DNA of 21,371 nucleotides, taken from IMG/VR virus record IMGVR_UViG_3300028394_000354, positions 1-21,371 of that record; one strand, written 5' to 3'. Shown here piece after piece: positions 6,674-15,105 of the stretch. The first letter of the stretch is position 1. Every line of letters begins with the position of its first letter. Under the pieces are notes generated by a model that was not told the DNA's origin, did no database searches, and saw only the letters and a program-made list of their open reading frames with translations. Both the position numbers and the translations under genes were made by a program. This DNA comes from a virus.

Positions 6674-7573
6674 TTAGTCGAAAGTTAAGTAAACAATTTC
6701 CTCAGCATTGTAGTATCCAACACCAACGTTGTAAACTACTTTACCGCGAACTTTACCAGTCAATAACCCGATTTCGTCTTCGTCTACTAAAGCAACTTGG
6801 TTGTGGTCAGCAGTCAAACCTGTTGCAAAAACTAAGTTTTTACGCTCGTAGATAACTACGGTGTTTGCAGGCAATCCGTTTAATACGGTCAAAGTGTGAC
6901 GTCCGAAAGTTAAAGCGAAGTCGTTGTTTCCGTTTCCGTAAACAATACCTTGAGTTGACAAGTAGAAAGCGTAGTATTGAGCAACGTCAGGAGATACTGC
7001 GAATACTAATTCTTTGTTTCTCAAAGCGATTGGCACGGCAGCCAAAGCTGGTTTCAAATACTTAGCCAAAACGTTGCCTTCAGTTACGGCAGCGTCAGCA
7101 GTTGGCTTGTTTACGTCACCGTCAAGAGCGAACTGAGTTAAGAAACCATCAAAGTTACTTGATGAAGTCCAAATATCAGACTCTAATTTCTCTCCGATAG
7201 CACCCAAAACCTCAGCTTGGATTGCATCCATAATGTCACTTGGAGCGGTTGGGTTAGCAGCACCGCCACCCATGATTCCATCAGACCAAGTAGCACGGAA
7301 ATCTTCTTTACAAACGTCAAAATCATTTTTGAATTTGAACGGCTCAATTAAGTTTTCGTTCAATACGATTGTCCCAGCAGGAGCAAATCCGCAAGTGTAT
7401 GCAGTTGTTCCGTCAGTGTATGCGATTTTTCGCAAAGACAATTTGTAGTTTACATTTTCAGCGATAGTTACCGCATTTTTTTCAATAGTGTCAATCGTCT
7501 TGAACGCTTGACCAATAATCACGCCCGCATCACGGCCAGCGTAGTTAGATGATACAGTTGTAGTTGTAGCCAT
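6674..7573 (-). CDS. Major capsid protein (299 aa)
   Basis: The main head subunit. The length (299 aa) suits a short HK97-type capsid protein. An N-terminal arm (residues 1-60, including an AGRDAGVIIGQAFK helix) precedes an acidic region with a DVCKEDFRATWSDG segment, a long helix (PSDIMDAIQAEVLGAIGEKLESDIW) like the HK97 spine helix, a P/A-domain stretch (LAKYLKPALAAVPIALRNKELVFAVSPDVAQYYAFYL) and a closing strand region with YERKNLVFATGLTAD and GKVRGKVVYNVGVGYYNAEEIV. The gene follows the protease/scaffold gene by 3 nt, the usual protease-capsid pairing, which is strong support. The base composition is richer in GC than the neighbouring tail genes, as for a highly expressed gene. Confidence 0.85.
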   Translation of the reverse strand: MATTTTVSSNYAGRDAGVIIGQAFKTIDTIEKNAVTIAENVNYKLSLRKIAYTDGTTAYTCGFAPAGTIVLNENLIEPFKFKNDFDVCKEDFRATWSDGIMGGGAANPTAPSDIMDAIQAEVLGAIGEKLESDIWTSSSNFDGFLTQFALDGDVNKPTADAAVTEGNVLAKYLKPALAAVPIALRNKELVFAVSPDVAQYYAFYLSTQGIVYGNGNNDFALTFGRHTLTVLNGLPANTVVIYERKNLVFATGLTADHNQVALVDEDEIGLLTGKVRGKVVYNVGVGYYNAEEIVYLTFD

Positions 7574-7576
7574 TTT

Positions 7577-8137
7577 TTAATTTAAGTTTTTAAGATTATT
7601 TTGAATTTTTTGTGATCTCGTCAATTTGACGTTTGAGTTTGAAACCTCTTTAACTTCGGGTTTCGCTTTTGTTGATGCCTTAACGTCAACTTGAGAAGTT
7701 TTTACCTCAGCGATTTGAGCTGTCAATTCAGTTCTAACCGATTCGATTTGTTTTGCAACTTCAACGCTCATTGATGTAACGATTGATTTTACTAACTCAG
7801 CGAATTGATTTTCGCTTGACATTTCCATAGGTGCTTCCTCAACAACTACTTCCTCAACCATTGCCTCTTTAATTTCGGCGATCATACCTTCCTCGGTAAT
7901 TACCAAAACTCGTCCGTCTTCAAGTTCGTGTTCTCCAATTGGAGCAGGAACTTTGTCTCCGTTTTCAGCTACAATAAACACAGGCACGCCAGCGTCAAAT
8001 GATTCAGCTTCCAAAACGGTAACACCATCTTTTAGCATCATGGTAGCCATTGCAACTTCCACTTGCTCGGTCTCGTTCGATAATTTTATCGAGGCAAAAC
8101 CGTCTTTTATCGCGTTAACGATTTCATTAATATTCAT
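7577..8137 (-). CDS. Possible nested scaffold protein from an internal start (186 aa)
   Basis: An in-frame ATG at 8137-8135 begins MNINEIVNAIKDGFASIKL, exactly where the scaffold-like half of the protease gene begins. It is preceded by an A-rich leader (AAATTTAAAAAGTGAATAT on the minus strand), similar to leaders of real starts in this window. Lambda C/Nu3 is the known precedent for a protease gene with an in-frame internal scaffold start. No direct evidence of use. Confidence 0.35.
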   Translation of the reverse strand: MNINEIVNAIKDGFASIKLSNETEQVEVAMATMMLKDGVTVLEAESFDAGVPVFIVAENGDKVPAPIGEHELEDGRVLVITEEGMIAEIKEAMVEEVVVEEAPMEMSSENQFAELVKSIVTSMSVEVAKQIESVRTELTAQIAEVKTSQVDVKASTKAKPEVKEVSNSNVKLTRSQKIQNNLKNLN

Positions 8138-8671
8138 ATATTCACTTTTTAAATTTACTCTCTCCATGTCAAAAACCCCATCTATTGAGAAGCCTTTAAC
8201 TTTGCCTGTCTTAACGTAGTTGTTCCAAATATCCTCGTTGTTTACTTTCATTGCTGCAAACCACGTTCCCACTGGCTCGTTAAATCCGTAGTGTACCGAC
8301 TTGTCGTGTACCTCGTCCATCTTAATCCACGTTTCAACAAAGGTCACATCCTCCAAGTTGTCGCCTGAGTGTTCAATCGTTGAATTGTTCTGATATCCTT
8401 GACGACTGAAATTTTGTTGCACTTGTTTAATCGTTTCCGCAGGGAATACGATATTAAATTCGTGTCCATCCTGATTGCGATATATTGGTTGGTTTGGTAT
8501 CAATACCGCCCCTAATAAAATACGCTGCTCTTCGTTTATGGTTGCAAGTTGTATCTCCTTTTGTTGTGACAAAGTGATAAACTGTACTCCTATTGCAGGG
8601 TCCGATACGAGTGACACCGCGTAGACGCCATCGTTCTCCTCCTCGTTAAACATTACTTTGTAAGTGTCCAT
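7577..8671 (-). CDS. XkdF-like prohead protease fused to a scaffold region (364 aa)
   Basis: Prohead maturation protease of the XkdF family (putative phage serine protease, herpesvirus-assemblin-like fold), which removes the scaffold during head assembly. Residues 1-165 are the protease: strands around IQLATINEEQRILLGAVLIP, a likely catalytic His at 101 in STIEHSGD, further His at 122 and 127, a PVGTWFAAMKV stretch (about 133-143) and a likely nucleophile Ser162 in GFSIDG. Residues about 180-364 are acidic, helical and coiled-coil-like (QFAELVKSIVTSMSVEVAKQIESVRTELTAQIAE) and end in a basic tail (TRSQKIQNNLKNLN), like scaffold proteins that bind capsid subunits. An internal ATG at 8137 could give the scaffold alone. 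The gene follows a non-coding gap of 122 nt and a conserved box (8677-8690), and runs directly into the capsid gene. Confidence 0.8.
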   Translation of the reverse strand: MDTYKVMFNEEENDGVYAVSLVSDPAIGVQFITLSQQKEIQLATINEEQRILLGAVLIPNQPIYRNQDGHEFNIVFPAETIKQVQQNFSRQGYQNNSTIEHSGDNLEDVTFVETWIKMDEVHDKSVHYGFNEPVGTWFAAMKVNNEDIWNNYVKTGKVKGFSIDGVFDMERVNLKSEYMNINEIVNAIKDGFASIKLSNETEQVEVAMATMMLKDGVTVLEAESFDAGVPVFIVAENGDKVPAPIGEHELEDGRVLVITEEGMIAEIKEAMVEEVVVEEAPMEMSSENQFAELVKSIVTSMSVEVAKQIESVRTELTAQIAEVKTSQVDVKASTKAKPEVKEVSNSNVKLTRSQKIQNNLKNLN

Positions 8672-8676
8672 ACCCT

Positions 8677-8690
8677 TATAACTGATTTTT
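8677..8690 (-). promoter_or_regulatory. Conserved leader box, copy 2 (before the head unit)
   Basis: TATAACTGATTTTT (plus strand), identical to copies 1 and 3, exactly 5 nt from the ATG at 8671. An inverted repeat (8719-8738) lies 28 nt further upstream. The intervening minus-strand sequence contains AACAAACAATT, close to the same flank in the other copies. Confidence 0.6.
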
Positions 8691-8718
8691 AATTGTTTGT
8701 TATAAACTTTTTTTCGTT

Positions 8719-8738
8719 TTCAAGGTTTTAACCTTGAA
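8719..8738. promoter_or_regulatory. Operator-like inverted repeat
   Basis: A perfect 9-bp inverted repeat with a 2-nt centre (TTCAAGGTT-TT-AACCTTGAA). A second, shorter pair ATTCAA/TTGAAT follows at 8740-8759. There is no T-run after the repeat on either strand, so an operator or an RNA-processing hairpin is more likely than a terminator. It lies in the 122-bp gap between the tape-measure gene and the protease gene. Confidence 0.45.
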
Positions 8739-8793
8739 CATTCAACCCATAGATTGAATATTTAACCCTTTTGTTAACTTTTAAATTGATATT

Positions 8794-10530
8794 TTACCCT
8801 CCAAGCGTTGCGCTTTGGATTATATTACGGTCTAAGCCTTGGGCCGTTGTCACATTATTTGCTACGACGTAGGCTTGCACGGGCGTTTGTTGCTGCGCAC
8901 CCATTACACCCGCTAATTGATTGACACCTGTTGAGCCAACGACGTTGAATTGTGGGGCAGTTGCACCGCCTCCTGCGGCTCCCATACTCGGACTGCTGCC
9001 TACACTTCCACCACCGCCGCCACCTATTTGCGATAATGCGGTTGATGTAGCTTTTATAGTTGCTGCAATAGATAAAGCACCTGCCGCAGTATTAATAGCA
9101 GTAAATGGCATACCTGCAGTCAAAGGAAATGCAGCTGCCGCTTTTGTGTTTGCAACCATTGTGTTGACAATAATTTTTGCAATACCTGCTGCGTTTTCTA
9201 AAATAATACCTGCTCTTGCAACATCTTTATTTTTACCTGCTAATATTTGTAAACTTTGACCAATTGATGCAACATTTTCAAGGCCATTCATTCTTACCTC
9301 TTTCTTTGCAGCCTCTTTTTGCTTTTCAATTTCAATTTCTTTATTTGCCGCGTCTTGTTCTTCTTTTAAACGTACTGCAATAGATTCAACATTTAATAAA
9401 GCAACTTTGTCAACCGTTCCTTTTCTTAATCTATAAGTTAATTCGCCAATTTCCTCACTTTGTCTAATTGTCTCCGTCTTGTCTTTTTCATATTCAGCAA
9501 TTCGTCTTTCTCTTGCTTTTGTGGCATTTGTGGTTTCGGTATCTCTTGATTTTACCGCTTGATTAGCTTCAAAATTTGCAACTTCCAAACGACCTTGACG
9601 AAGTAAATCAAGATTTTGAGTTCTTAAATCTTGAATTCTTTTGTTTTGCTCTTTTGTCAATAAATACTCTTCGCTTTGAGTGCTTTTTATAGTATTAATT
9701 TCTCTTGCATTATTTTGTATTCTTTCATTAATACCATTTATTTTTATTTGAGTCAATTCTCTATCTGACGCCCCGCGTTTTTTTGCCGCTGCAAGTTCAG
9801 TTTGTGTTTGATAATCTATTGATTTTGCAGCGTCAGCTGATAATTCTTTTGTATATTCTAGTTGTCTATTTAAAGCCTCTTGCTCTTTTGTTAATTCCTT
9901 AGCAGCATTTGCCCCTTCATTCATTTTGGAAACTAAATAACCAATTCCAACAACTAAGGCACCAATCCCAGTTGATACAATTGCAACTTTTAATGCTTGA
10001 AAAGAGGCTGCGGTTGTATTTACCGCTCCTGTAAATACTTTTTGAATTACTGCTGCTGCGGCAGTAACCGCTGAATTAATTTTTTGAAAAGTGGTTGAGC
10101 TTTGTACTACCGCACTTAATTGTTTAAACGAGTCAATGCTTTCCCCTACGGCTTGGATTCCTTGAGACAAAGCCATTGCACTTTGTACTTTTAAAAGTGT
10201 AGCTTGTACTTTTTCAGATTCTACACCAAATAAAGCTAAACCTCCTTGAGCCGCAGCAAAACCTCCAGCAACACCCGACAAAGACGAACTCAAAGCTTTA
10301 AATTTAGCGTCGGGATTGAACGCATCCGTTAACGCCTTAGCGTCCCCGATTTGGTCTTTAAGTTCCGCGGCCTTTCGTGCCGCTTGCGCTGCCTCTACCG
10401 ATGTAACCCCAAATTTATCGGATAACGCGGCTACCTCCGCTTGGGCCTCTCTAAGTTGCGAGCGTAAAGAGCCAACGGCTTGCTCCGCGTTGCCTTGTAC
10501 TTTTATATCAATAACCTTCTCTATTGCCAT
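8794..10530 (-). CDS. Tape-measure protein (578 aa)
   Basis: Sets tail length and is packed inside the tail tube. An N-terminal amphipathic helical region (1-75, with SLRSQLREAQAEVAAL) precedes an Ala/Gly-rich hydrophobic zone (80-200) that ends in a membrane-like segment 181-200 (KVAIVSTGIGALVVGIGYLV). A long charged coiled-coil stretch (about 205-420) follows, then another hydrophobic zone (about 420-505), a glycine run (GGGGGG, about 508-513) and a Gly/Ala-rich C-terminus. At about 1.5 angstrom per residue this predicts a tail of roughly 85-90 nm. The ATG at 10530 lies within the end of the 45-codon gene upstream (ATG in AAATGG, 7 nt before that gene's TAG), so it is probably coupled to it. 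Confidence 0.85.
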   Translation of the reverse strand: MAIEKVIDIKVQGNAEQAVGSLRSQLREAQAEVAALSDKFGVTSVEAAQAARKAAELKDQIGDAKALTDAFNPDAKFKALSSSLSGVAGGFAAAQGGLALFGVESEKVQATLLKVQSAMALSQGIQAVGESIDSFKQLSAVVQSSTTFQKINSAVTAAAAVIQKVFTGAVNTTAASFQALKVAIVSTGIGALVVGIGYLVSKMNEGANAAKELTKEQEALNRQLEYTKELSADAAKSIDYQTQTELAAAKKRGASDRELTQIKINGINERIQNNAREINTIKSTQSEEYLLTKEQNKRIQDLRTQNLDLLRQGRLEVANFEANQAVKSRDTETTNATKARERRIAEYEKDKTETIRQSEEIGELTYRLRKGTVDKVALLNVESIAVRLKEEQDAANKEIEIEKQKEAAKKEVRMNGLENVASIGQSLQILAGKNKDVARAGIILENAAGIAKIIVNTMVANTKAAAAFPLTAGMPFTAINTAAGALSIAATIKATSTALSQIGGGGGGSVGSSPSMGAAGGGATAPQFNVVGSTGVNQLAGVMGAQQQTPVQAYVVANNVTTAQGLDRNIIQSATLGG

Positions 10531-10658
10531 TTCATTGCCTTTTTAAATAGTTGTAAATAGTTGTGCGTGTATTCGTATCGCCCCTTGGCAATAGATATTG
10601 TCTCGTTGTTCTCATATTGCTCCGCGATTAGGAGCATATCTAAAATATTTTTAAGCAT
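10521..10658 (-). CDS. Small linker gene between tail protein and tape measure (45 aa)
   Basis: The ATG at 10658-10656 overlaps the stop of the 795-residue tail gene (ATGCTTAA). The frame ends with TAG at 10523-10521, inside the start of the tape-measure gene. The 45-residue product (MLKNILDMLLIAEQYENNET at the start, KKAMKWQ at the end) looks like two short helices. It fills exactly the 120-nt gap and overlaps both neighbours, the pattern of translationally coupled phage genes. A small tail-assembly factor is possible. A 10-bp tandem repeat (10545-10564) encodes part of its NYLQLF segment. No family is recognised. Confidence 0.7.
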   Translation of the reverse strand: MLKNILDMLLIAEQYENNETISIAKGRYEYTHNYLQLFKKAMKWQ

Positions 10659-13038
10659 ATTGTACTACTGGTATTTTTATTTCGGTTTCTACTCCATTTA
10701 AATAATATTGTAAAGCTAACGAGTCACTGCGCTCAATTCCCGAAGTGTTTGCAGGAATAGTTACCTCAATAATAATATCGACGTCGTTGTCTGAGCTTAG
10801 TGGATAAGTTAAAAAACCGCCTGATGCAACCACATTAAAAGTATCGTAATTATTGCGGTAAATTATAAACTCAACTTTTTGAGCCGTGTTGTCAACTTGC
10901 ATAACCATAATATTTGCATAGCGCAAGTAGGTTGTGTTTTCGGTTATATCTCTAAAATCGTTGATTAATTCCAAATTGACTTCGCCTGTTGTGAGGTCGG
11001 TAGTCATGGTATTAATTAAATAGCGTTTATTTGATAAAATAATACGATCATTTAGATTTATTGATGTCAACAAATTAGTGTTAAAATGCGCCTTCGCTTT
11101 TACAACTCTTGTTCTTTGGTTGTATAAATTATTTATGTAATTAGAATAAAATTGCTGATATAAACCATTTGGCGCAATATCTAAATTCCAAACTGAATTT
11201 TCAACTCCCCAGTTTAGAGTTTGCAAATAATTTAAATCACTTGCTCCAAGCTCAATTTCGTTTGAAAATCTTTGATAAGCAGGCAAATGAAAATCTAATC
11301 CTGAAGGCGTGTCTTTTAACCAATAATAATTAGCAGTAGTTGGATAAAAACTAACTCGGTTATTGTCATATAATAAAACAGGCTTAGGAGTATATGGTTG
11401 CCTATCTTTATTCCAACAGGTAGCAGTTAAAAAATCAGTTCCTGTTGTACGCTCGTACATAATATCTTCAAAAGGTGTTTTAACTTCGTAATTTGTCGTA
11501 AATGCTGAATTTTCATTGTCATAAAACAAATTGCCATACTCCTGGTTGTCGTTAAAATCTCTAAAATTTGTATTTAAAATATTATCAGATTTTTCGTGTT
11601 TAAAATCTAACTTTTTAAACAAATTTGGTTTTGCAATTTCTATATTCTCAGCCTCAACAAATTCAGTTATATTAATTTCATTGCCATTTTGATACCATAA
11701 TTCAAGTGGTAAAAATTCAAATTCAGTTTCACTTGTTGGTATAATAACCATATTAAACATTTTAACTAATCCTGTAATAAAATCGTTTACCGTAATATCA
11801 GGAATAAATTTTTGAACATTTAATAAAGCTAAAGACGTAGTTGGTGTAGGTGTATATAATGCATAGCTATTTGTATAACCTGTATTTTGTTGAACAAATT
11901 CCACCATTAAATCAGTTTCAAAAGTGAAAGTTGTAAGCTCGTCACTATTTACAAAAATGGTAAAATTATAAGTATCGCTAAACGGCCCAACTCTATAAAA
12001 AAATGAACGATAACTAATATTTCCGCTTTGGTTTAAAAAAGAGGTGTAAAGCGTTCCGTTATTGTAAATATAAACATTGTAATTTGTTGAAGCGGTAGTT
12101 ATAAAAAAATAAACTTTTTGACTCCAAACAGGGTCTAAATTTGTTGGAGGTCCTATAAAATTATAAAAAGGGACAAAGTTAATTGTTAAAGTATTATTTG
12201 GTAAAGGTAAACCCGTACTTCCATATTCTAAATTAGATTGTACTAACTCGGTTTTAGTACTCATTTCATCGCTATTTTTGCAATATAAATATAGCTTGCT
12301 AAATGTTTGACTATTTAAAAACTCTCCTGTAAAATTTAATCCGTAGGCTGATTGTATATATTCAAATATTTTTGAAATTTTTATTGCAGGAAATAATTCA
12401 GTATATTCAATTGCACCACTTAGCAAAGTAATATCATTGTCTATATTGCCTGTTTGATACTCAAATCGTCTTGTATTCCCAATTAAGGGGAACATTACGT
12501 CATATGAACCATAACCTAATAATTTTTGGGAAATTTCGTAAGATGAATATTCAAAATTTAATTCGTTGTAATAACTTAATCCGTTTGAATTTTTTAAACT
12601 ATTTAATTTGTCCTCCTTAAATTTGTCTTTAAGTTGCACCAAATTACCTACGAAATTAATCGTATATGATTCTATAAAACCGTTTTTCTTATTGGCTTTG
12701 TCCATTGTAAACTTACCATCTCGAAAAGGAATAGTGTCAATCTCAATAAATCCAAAATACTTTATTCTATGGTCAAACGCACCGATTACATTTTGTGGCA
12801 AATCTAAATCAGTTTCTCCCACTGCCGATTCATACCAATGGCGCAAAACGGAGTTGTTATGTTTGCTCGCTGGTATTGTAAACGACTGCGAGTAATCAGT
12901 AAATAATTTACCGATATCATTAAAATTTTGAACGCTTGAGGTAACGCTGATTTTCTCGTCGTTAAATAACTCAATTCGGTGCGCTACTGGAACTCCCTCG
13001 GCATCGTCTACGTAAATATATAATTGAACATTTTGCAT
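10651..13038 (-). CDS. Large distal-tail / baseplate hub-like protein (795 aa)
   Basis: A strand-rich 795-residue protein. The start MQNVQLYIYVDDAEGVPVAH is followed by an N-terminal domain containing DIGKLFTDYSQSFTIPASKHN (about 41-61) and VLRHWYESAV. This phrase recurs at the same place in large tail proteins encoded before or beside the tape measure in Bacteroidota phages, as far as I recall. Later parts have many aromatic residues (runs such as FYNFIGPPTNLDP), an HEKSDNILNTNF segment and a C-terminal strand region (LNDRIILSNKRYLINTMTTDLTTGEVNLELIND) like the last domain of hub/Tal proteins, where coordinates are set by ring closure. It is very AT-rich compared with its neighbours. It starts 1 nt after the 13040 gene and is coupled to the 45-codon gene. 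It probably forms the tail tip to which the fibre complex attaches. Confidence 0.6.
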   Translation of the reverse strand: MQNVQLYIYVDDAEGVPVAHRIELFNDEKISVTSSVQNFNDIGKLFTDYSQSFTIPASKHNNSVLRHWYESAVGETDLDLPQNVIGAFDHRIKYFGFIEIDTIPFRDGKFTMDKANKKNGFIESYTINFVGNLVQLKDKFKEDKLNSLKNSNGLSYYNELNFEYSSYEISQKLLGYGSYDVMFPLIGNTRRFEYQTGNIDNDITLLSGAIEYTELFPAIKISKIFEYIQSAYGLNFTGEFLNSQTFSKLYLYCKNSDEMSTKTELVQSNLEYGSTGLPLPNNTLTINFVPFYNFIGPPTNLDPVWSQKVYFFITTASTNYNVYIYNNGTLYTSFLNQSGNISYRSFFYRVGPFSDTYNFTIFVNSDELTTFTFETDLMVEFVQQNTGYTNSYALYTPTPTTSLALLNVQKFIPDITVNDFITGLVKMFNMVIIPTSETEFEFLPLELWYQNGNEINITEFVEAENIEIAKPNLFKKLDFKHEKSDNILNTNFRDFNDNQEYGNLFYDNENSAFTTNYEVKTPFEDIMYERTTGTDFLTATCWNKDRQPYTPKPVLLYDNNRVSFYPTTANYYWLKDTPSGLDFHLPAYQRFSNEIELGASDLNYLQTLNWGVENSVWNLDIAPNGLYQQFYSNYINNLYNQRTRVVKAKAHFNTNLLTSINLNDRIILSNKRYLINTMTTDLTTGEVNLELINDFRDITENTTYLRYANIMVMQVDNTAQKVEFIIYRNNYDTFNVVASGGFLTYPLSSDNDVDIIIEVTIPANTSGIERSDSLALQYYLNGVETEIKIPVVQYA

Positions 13039-13039
13039 A

Positions 13040-14140
13040 TTATACGACGTCGTTAATTAGGTTAAAAGAGTAATCAAACTCAATTGTGTAATTGATGTTT
13101 TTATCCTTCAATCGCGTTTTGAGTGCGGTCGATTTTGTCTTAACGTTTACAGGTTTATTGTCAAGTAGTACCGTCTCGCTTAACATTAAATCCGTGATCA
13201 CGTTAGCAAAGTTCTCGTCAATCCAACCAGTGTTAAGTGTAACCGATTGTTTGCCTTTAAAATTGAACGATTGAAATTGATTTCGCAGCGGGTTATAATC
13301 CCAATTGTCGGGCAATAGTTGAAACGTTGAGTTTTCAACTTGTAAACTATTTGTTTGAGCTTTGAAAAATACAAGGAATTGCCACCCTCCGTATCGGTTT
13401 ATAAATTCGCAAGTCACTGGAGTGTACTTCGCCTCGCAAATTGGTAGGAATGTGACCGTTGGTTGCAGCGTTCCCACAAGTTCGCTCTCGATTATAACAT
13501 CGTTTCCGTAGTTATGGTCTGCAATTCCCGCGTCTTTTGCGGGTATCATGTACATATAAGTGTCCGCAGGGAAAGTATCGTCTAATAACACCTGAGTGCT
13601 TGATGTATTAGTTCGTCGATTTGTCCATTTTGCCTCGGTTAGTGACTCGCCATCATGCTCAATTAGTACGTTGAAGTAAGGCAAGTCGTCTTGGATTGTA
13701 TCCTCGTTATAATATTGCTTAATATCGGGATTTGTTAGGTATGCGATTGGAGCCGTTGTCGTTTGATTTGCGCCACCTATGTAGGAGGTAAACCCATTTA
13801 CACCAATGTAGTCAATCTCGCGTACAAGAACCCACGTTTTATCGATGGCCGTATTGTAATACCACTCCGCTCGAACGTACACCCAAATATCGTTTGACTC
13901 CTCGTGAGCGTAATCTCTTGGGTCAGCATCAATCGGCATGATTTTCTCAGCGATATATGGAGCGATATTGAAAATAATAGCCGTTTGCGTTGCCGATACG
14001 ATTTTCTTTTCAAGTGTATAGGTCGCGTTCACTGGCTCGCCCTCGCCCTTATGCCAAACCCATATTTTTAACTGCGCCGCTACTTGGTCGCCCTCATCTA
14101 CCTCGATAAAATATGGGCTTCTAACGTTTAATATTTTCAT
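13040..14140 (-). CDS. Distal-tail-like (Dit-like) structural protein (366 aa)
   Basis: A 366-residue beta-rich protein. The N-terminus (MKILNVRSPYFIEVDEGDQV) is followed by IWVWHKGEGEP and AIIFNIAPYIAEKI. A central part has ESLTEAKWTNRRTNTSSTQVLL, and the C-terminal part has CEAKYTPVTCEFINRYGGWQ (with two Cys) and LVFFKAQT. The block 'YTPV..(T/E)F(I/V)NR(Y/F)G....(V/F)FK' is found in Bacteroidota phage tail proteins adjacent to the large hub protein, as far as I recall. The role as distal tail ring is inferred from position between the gp10-like gene and the hub-like gene. It overlaps the gp10-like gene by 20 nt and ends 1 nt before the hub-like gene. Confidence 0.5.
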   Translation of the reverse strand: MKILNVRSPYFIEVDEGDQVAAQLKIWVWHKGEGEPVNATYTLEKKIVSATQTAIIFNIAPYIAEKIMPIDADPRDYAHEESNDIWVYVRAEWYYNTAIDKTWVLVREIDYIGVNGFTSYIGGANQTTTAPIAYLTNPDIKQYYNEDTIQDDLPYFNVLIEHDGESLTEAKWTNRRTNTSSTQVLLDDTFPADTYMYMIPAKDAGIADHNYGNDVIIESELVGTLQPTVTFLPICEAKYTPVTCEFINRYGGWQFLVFFKAQTNSLQVENSTFQLLPDNWDYNPLRNQFQSFNFKGKQSVTLNTGWIDENFANVITDLMLSETVLLDNKPVNVKTKSTALKTRLKDKNINYTIEFDYSFNLINDVV

Positions 14141-14651
14141 TTACTACGTATTTTAAAAATGATTCTAAGTCGAGGCCGTACTTCTCAGCTACCACCTCGT
14201 CAAATTGTTTGTATTCTAACTCAAAAGCCGAGCGAAAAAACTTCGTTTCGGGCGTTCCTGTTTTATTTATCGAGCGTGTTATCTCTGCGACCATCGATTT
14301 GCGGCTTGTAAATTGACCGCTTGCGCTTCGTGTGCCTTTGAGTCCTTTACGAACGACCCATTTATCAATAGCACCTGTTGACGCGTTGGCCTTGTATGGC
14401 GATTTTGGAGCCTTATTGCTTGACTGACTTCCTTTTGTTCCATAGTCCAATAGTTTCCAGTATGACTCAGCAAAGAAATCAAACTCCAACGAGTTCGGGT
14501 TTATCTTTGTTTTGAACGTGAGCGACCTTGACAAATTACCGCTTGCGTTATGGGTGCCATATTTGCCCCCTTGTTTTAAATTGTCCTGCGCTCGCTGAAC
14601 AACTAACGCGCCAAAATCATTTAGGGCCTGTTGAACTATTTTAGTTTCCAT
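14121..14651 (-). CDS. HK97 gp10-like head-tail/tail protein (176 aa)
   Basis: A 176-residue basic protein of the gp10-like type (a head-closure or tail-completion family). Evidence: an N-terminal helix (KIVQQALNDFGALVVQRAQDN), a middle strand region with FFAESYWKLLDYGTKG (the usual 'Y...ldyGt.g' element), an IDKWVVRKGLKGTRSASGQF block and a closing TGTPETKFFRSAFELEYKQF, where gp10-like proteins have 'G....pFl.pA'. It starts inside the end of the 14641 gene (11-nt overlap) and overlaps the next gene by 20 nt. The position between a tail-terminator-like gene and a Dit-like gene supports a role at the head-tail or tube-end joint. Confidence 0.65.
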   Translation of the reverse strand: METKIVQQALNDFGALVVQRAQDNLKQGGKYGTHNASGNLSRSLTFKTKINPNSLEFDFFAESYWKLLDYGTKGSQSSNKAPKSPYKANASTGAIDKWVVRKGLKGTRSASGQFTSRKSMVAEITRSINKTGTPETKFFRSAFELEYKQFDEVVAEKYGLDLESFLKYVVNENIKR

Positions 14652-15105
14652 CGCAGCACACTGAAAAATCGTCGTTAGGAATACTCAACTCAATATCGCA
14701 CTTCCAACCGTCGAGCGCATTTGTGAACGCCATAAATATCGGCTGCAACGATGGCTCGTTTTGCAATTCGATGTCGTTGTCGTTGCGTCTCAAATTCATC
14801 TTAGTGATCATGTAGTTAAGTATAGCGTGGCAGGTGTTAAGGTTGTCGAGTTCGTTGTCGTTGCCCAAAAATTTGTCGTTGCCTCTGACCTTTGAGATAT
14901 TGCGAATATCAACCACTGCCACCTCAAATACAAAAGTCACAACGCCATTACTAACGACTGACGATAGTACGTTGATATGAGCCAGTGGGAATATATTTTT
15001 TTTCACGTTGTCGATTATATCGGTGCCGTGAGTAATCGTGTTTAAAAGTGGTGCGCTTTCGAGCGTCGTTCTGATGTAATCTATTGCCTGATAAAATGCT
15101 CTCAT
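14641..15105 (-). CDS. Tail-terminator-like protein (154 aa)
   Basis: A 154-residue alpha/beta protein starting MRAFYQAIDYIRTTLESAPL. It has a long N-terminal helix, a GTDIIDNVKKNIFPLAHINVLSS segment, paired strands (VVTFVFEVAVVDI), a helix (DNLNTCHAILNYMITKMN) and a C-terminal phrase NALDGWKCDIELSIPNDDFSVCC. The order helix, N-x-FPL-x-H strand, 'F...V.D', helix, 'l.Gw..d..i..p....C' fits tail-terminator/tail-completion proteins. Proteins of this kind are found next to gp10-like genes in many siphoviruses. The start overlaps the chaperone T stop (ATGA). The assignment is from pattern and context. Confidence 0.5.
   Translation of the reverse strand: MRAFYQAIDYIRTTLESAPLLNTITHGTDIIDNVKKNIFPLAHINVLSSVVSNGVVTFVFEVAVVDIRNISKVRGNDKFLGNDNELDNLNTCHAILNYMITKMNLRRNDNDIELQNEPSLQPIFMAFTNALDGWKCDIELSIPNDDFSVCCDGN

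Noticed and set aside
8921-9259. 112-codon open frame on the plus strand
   Set aside because: Antisense to the Gly/Ala-rich end of the tape measure, which yields a Pro/Ala-rich mirror; not a gene.
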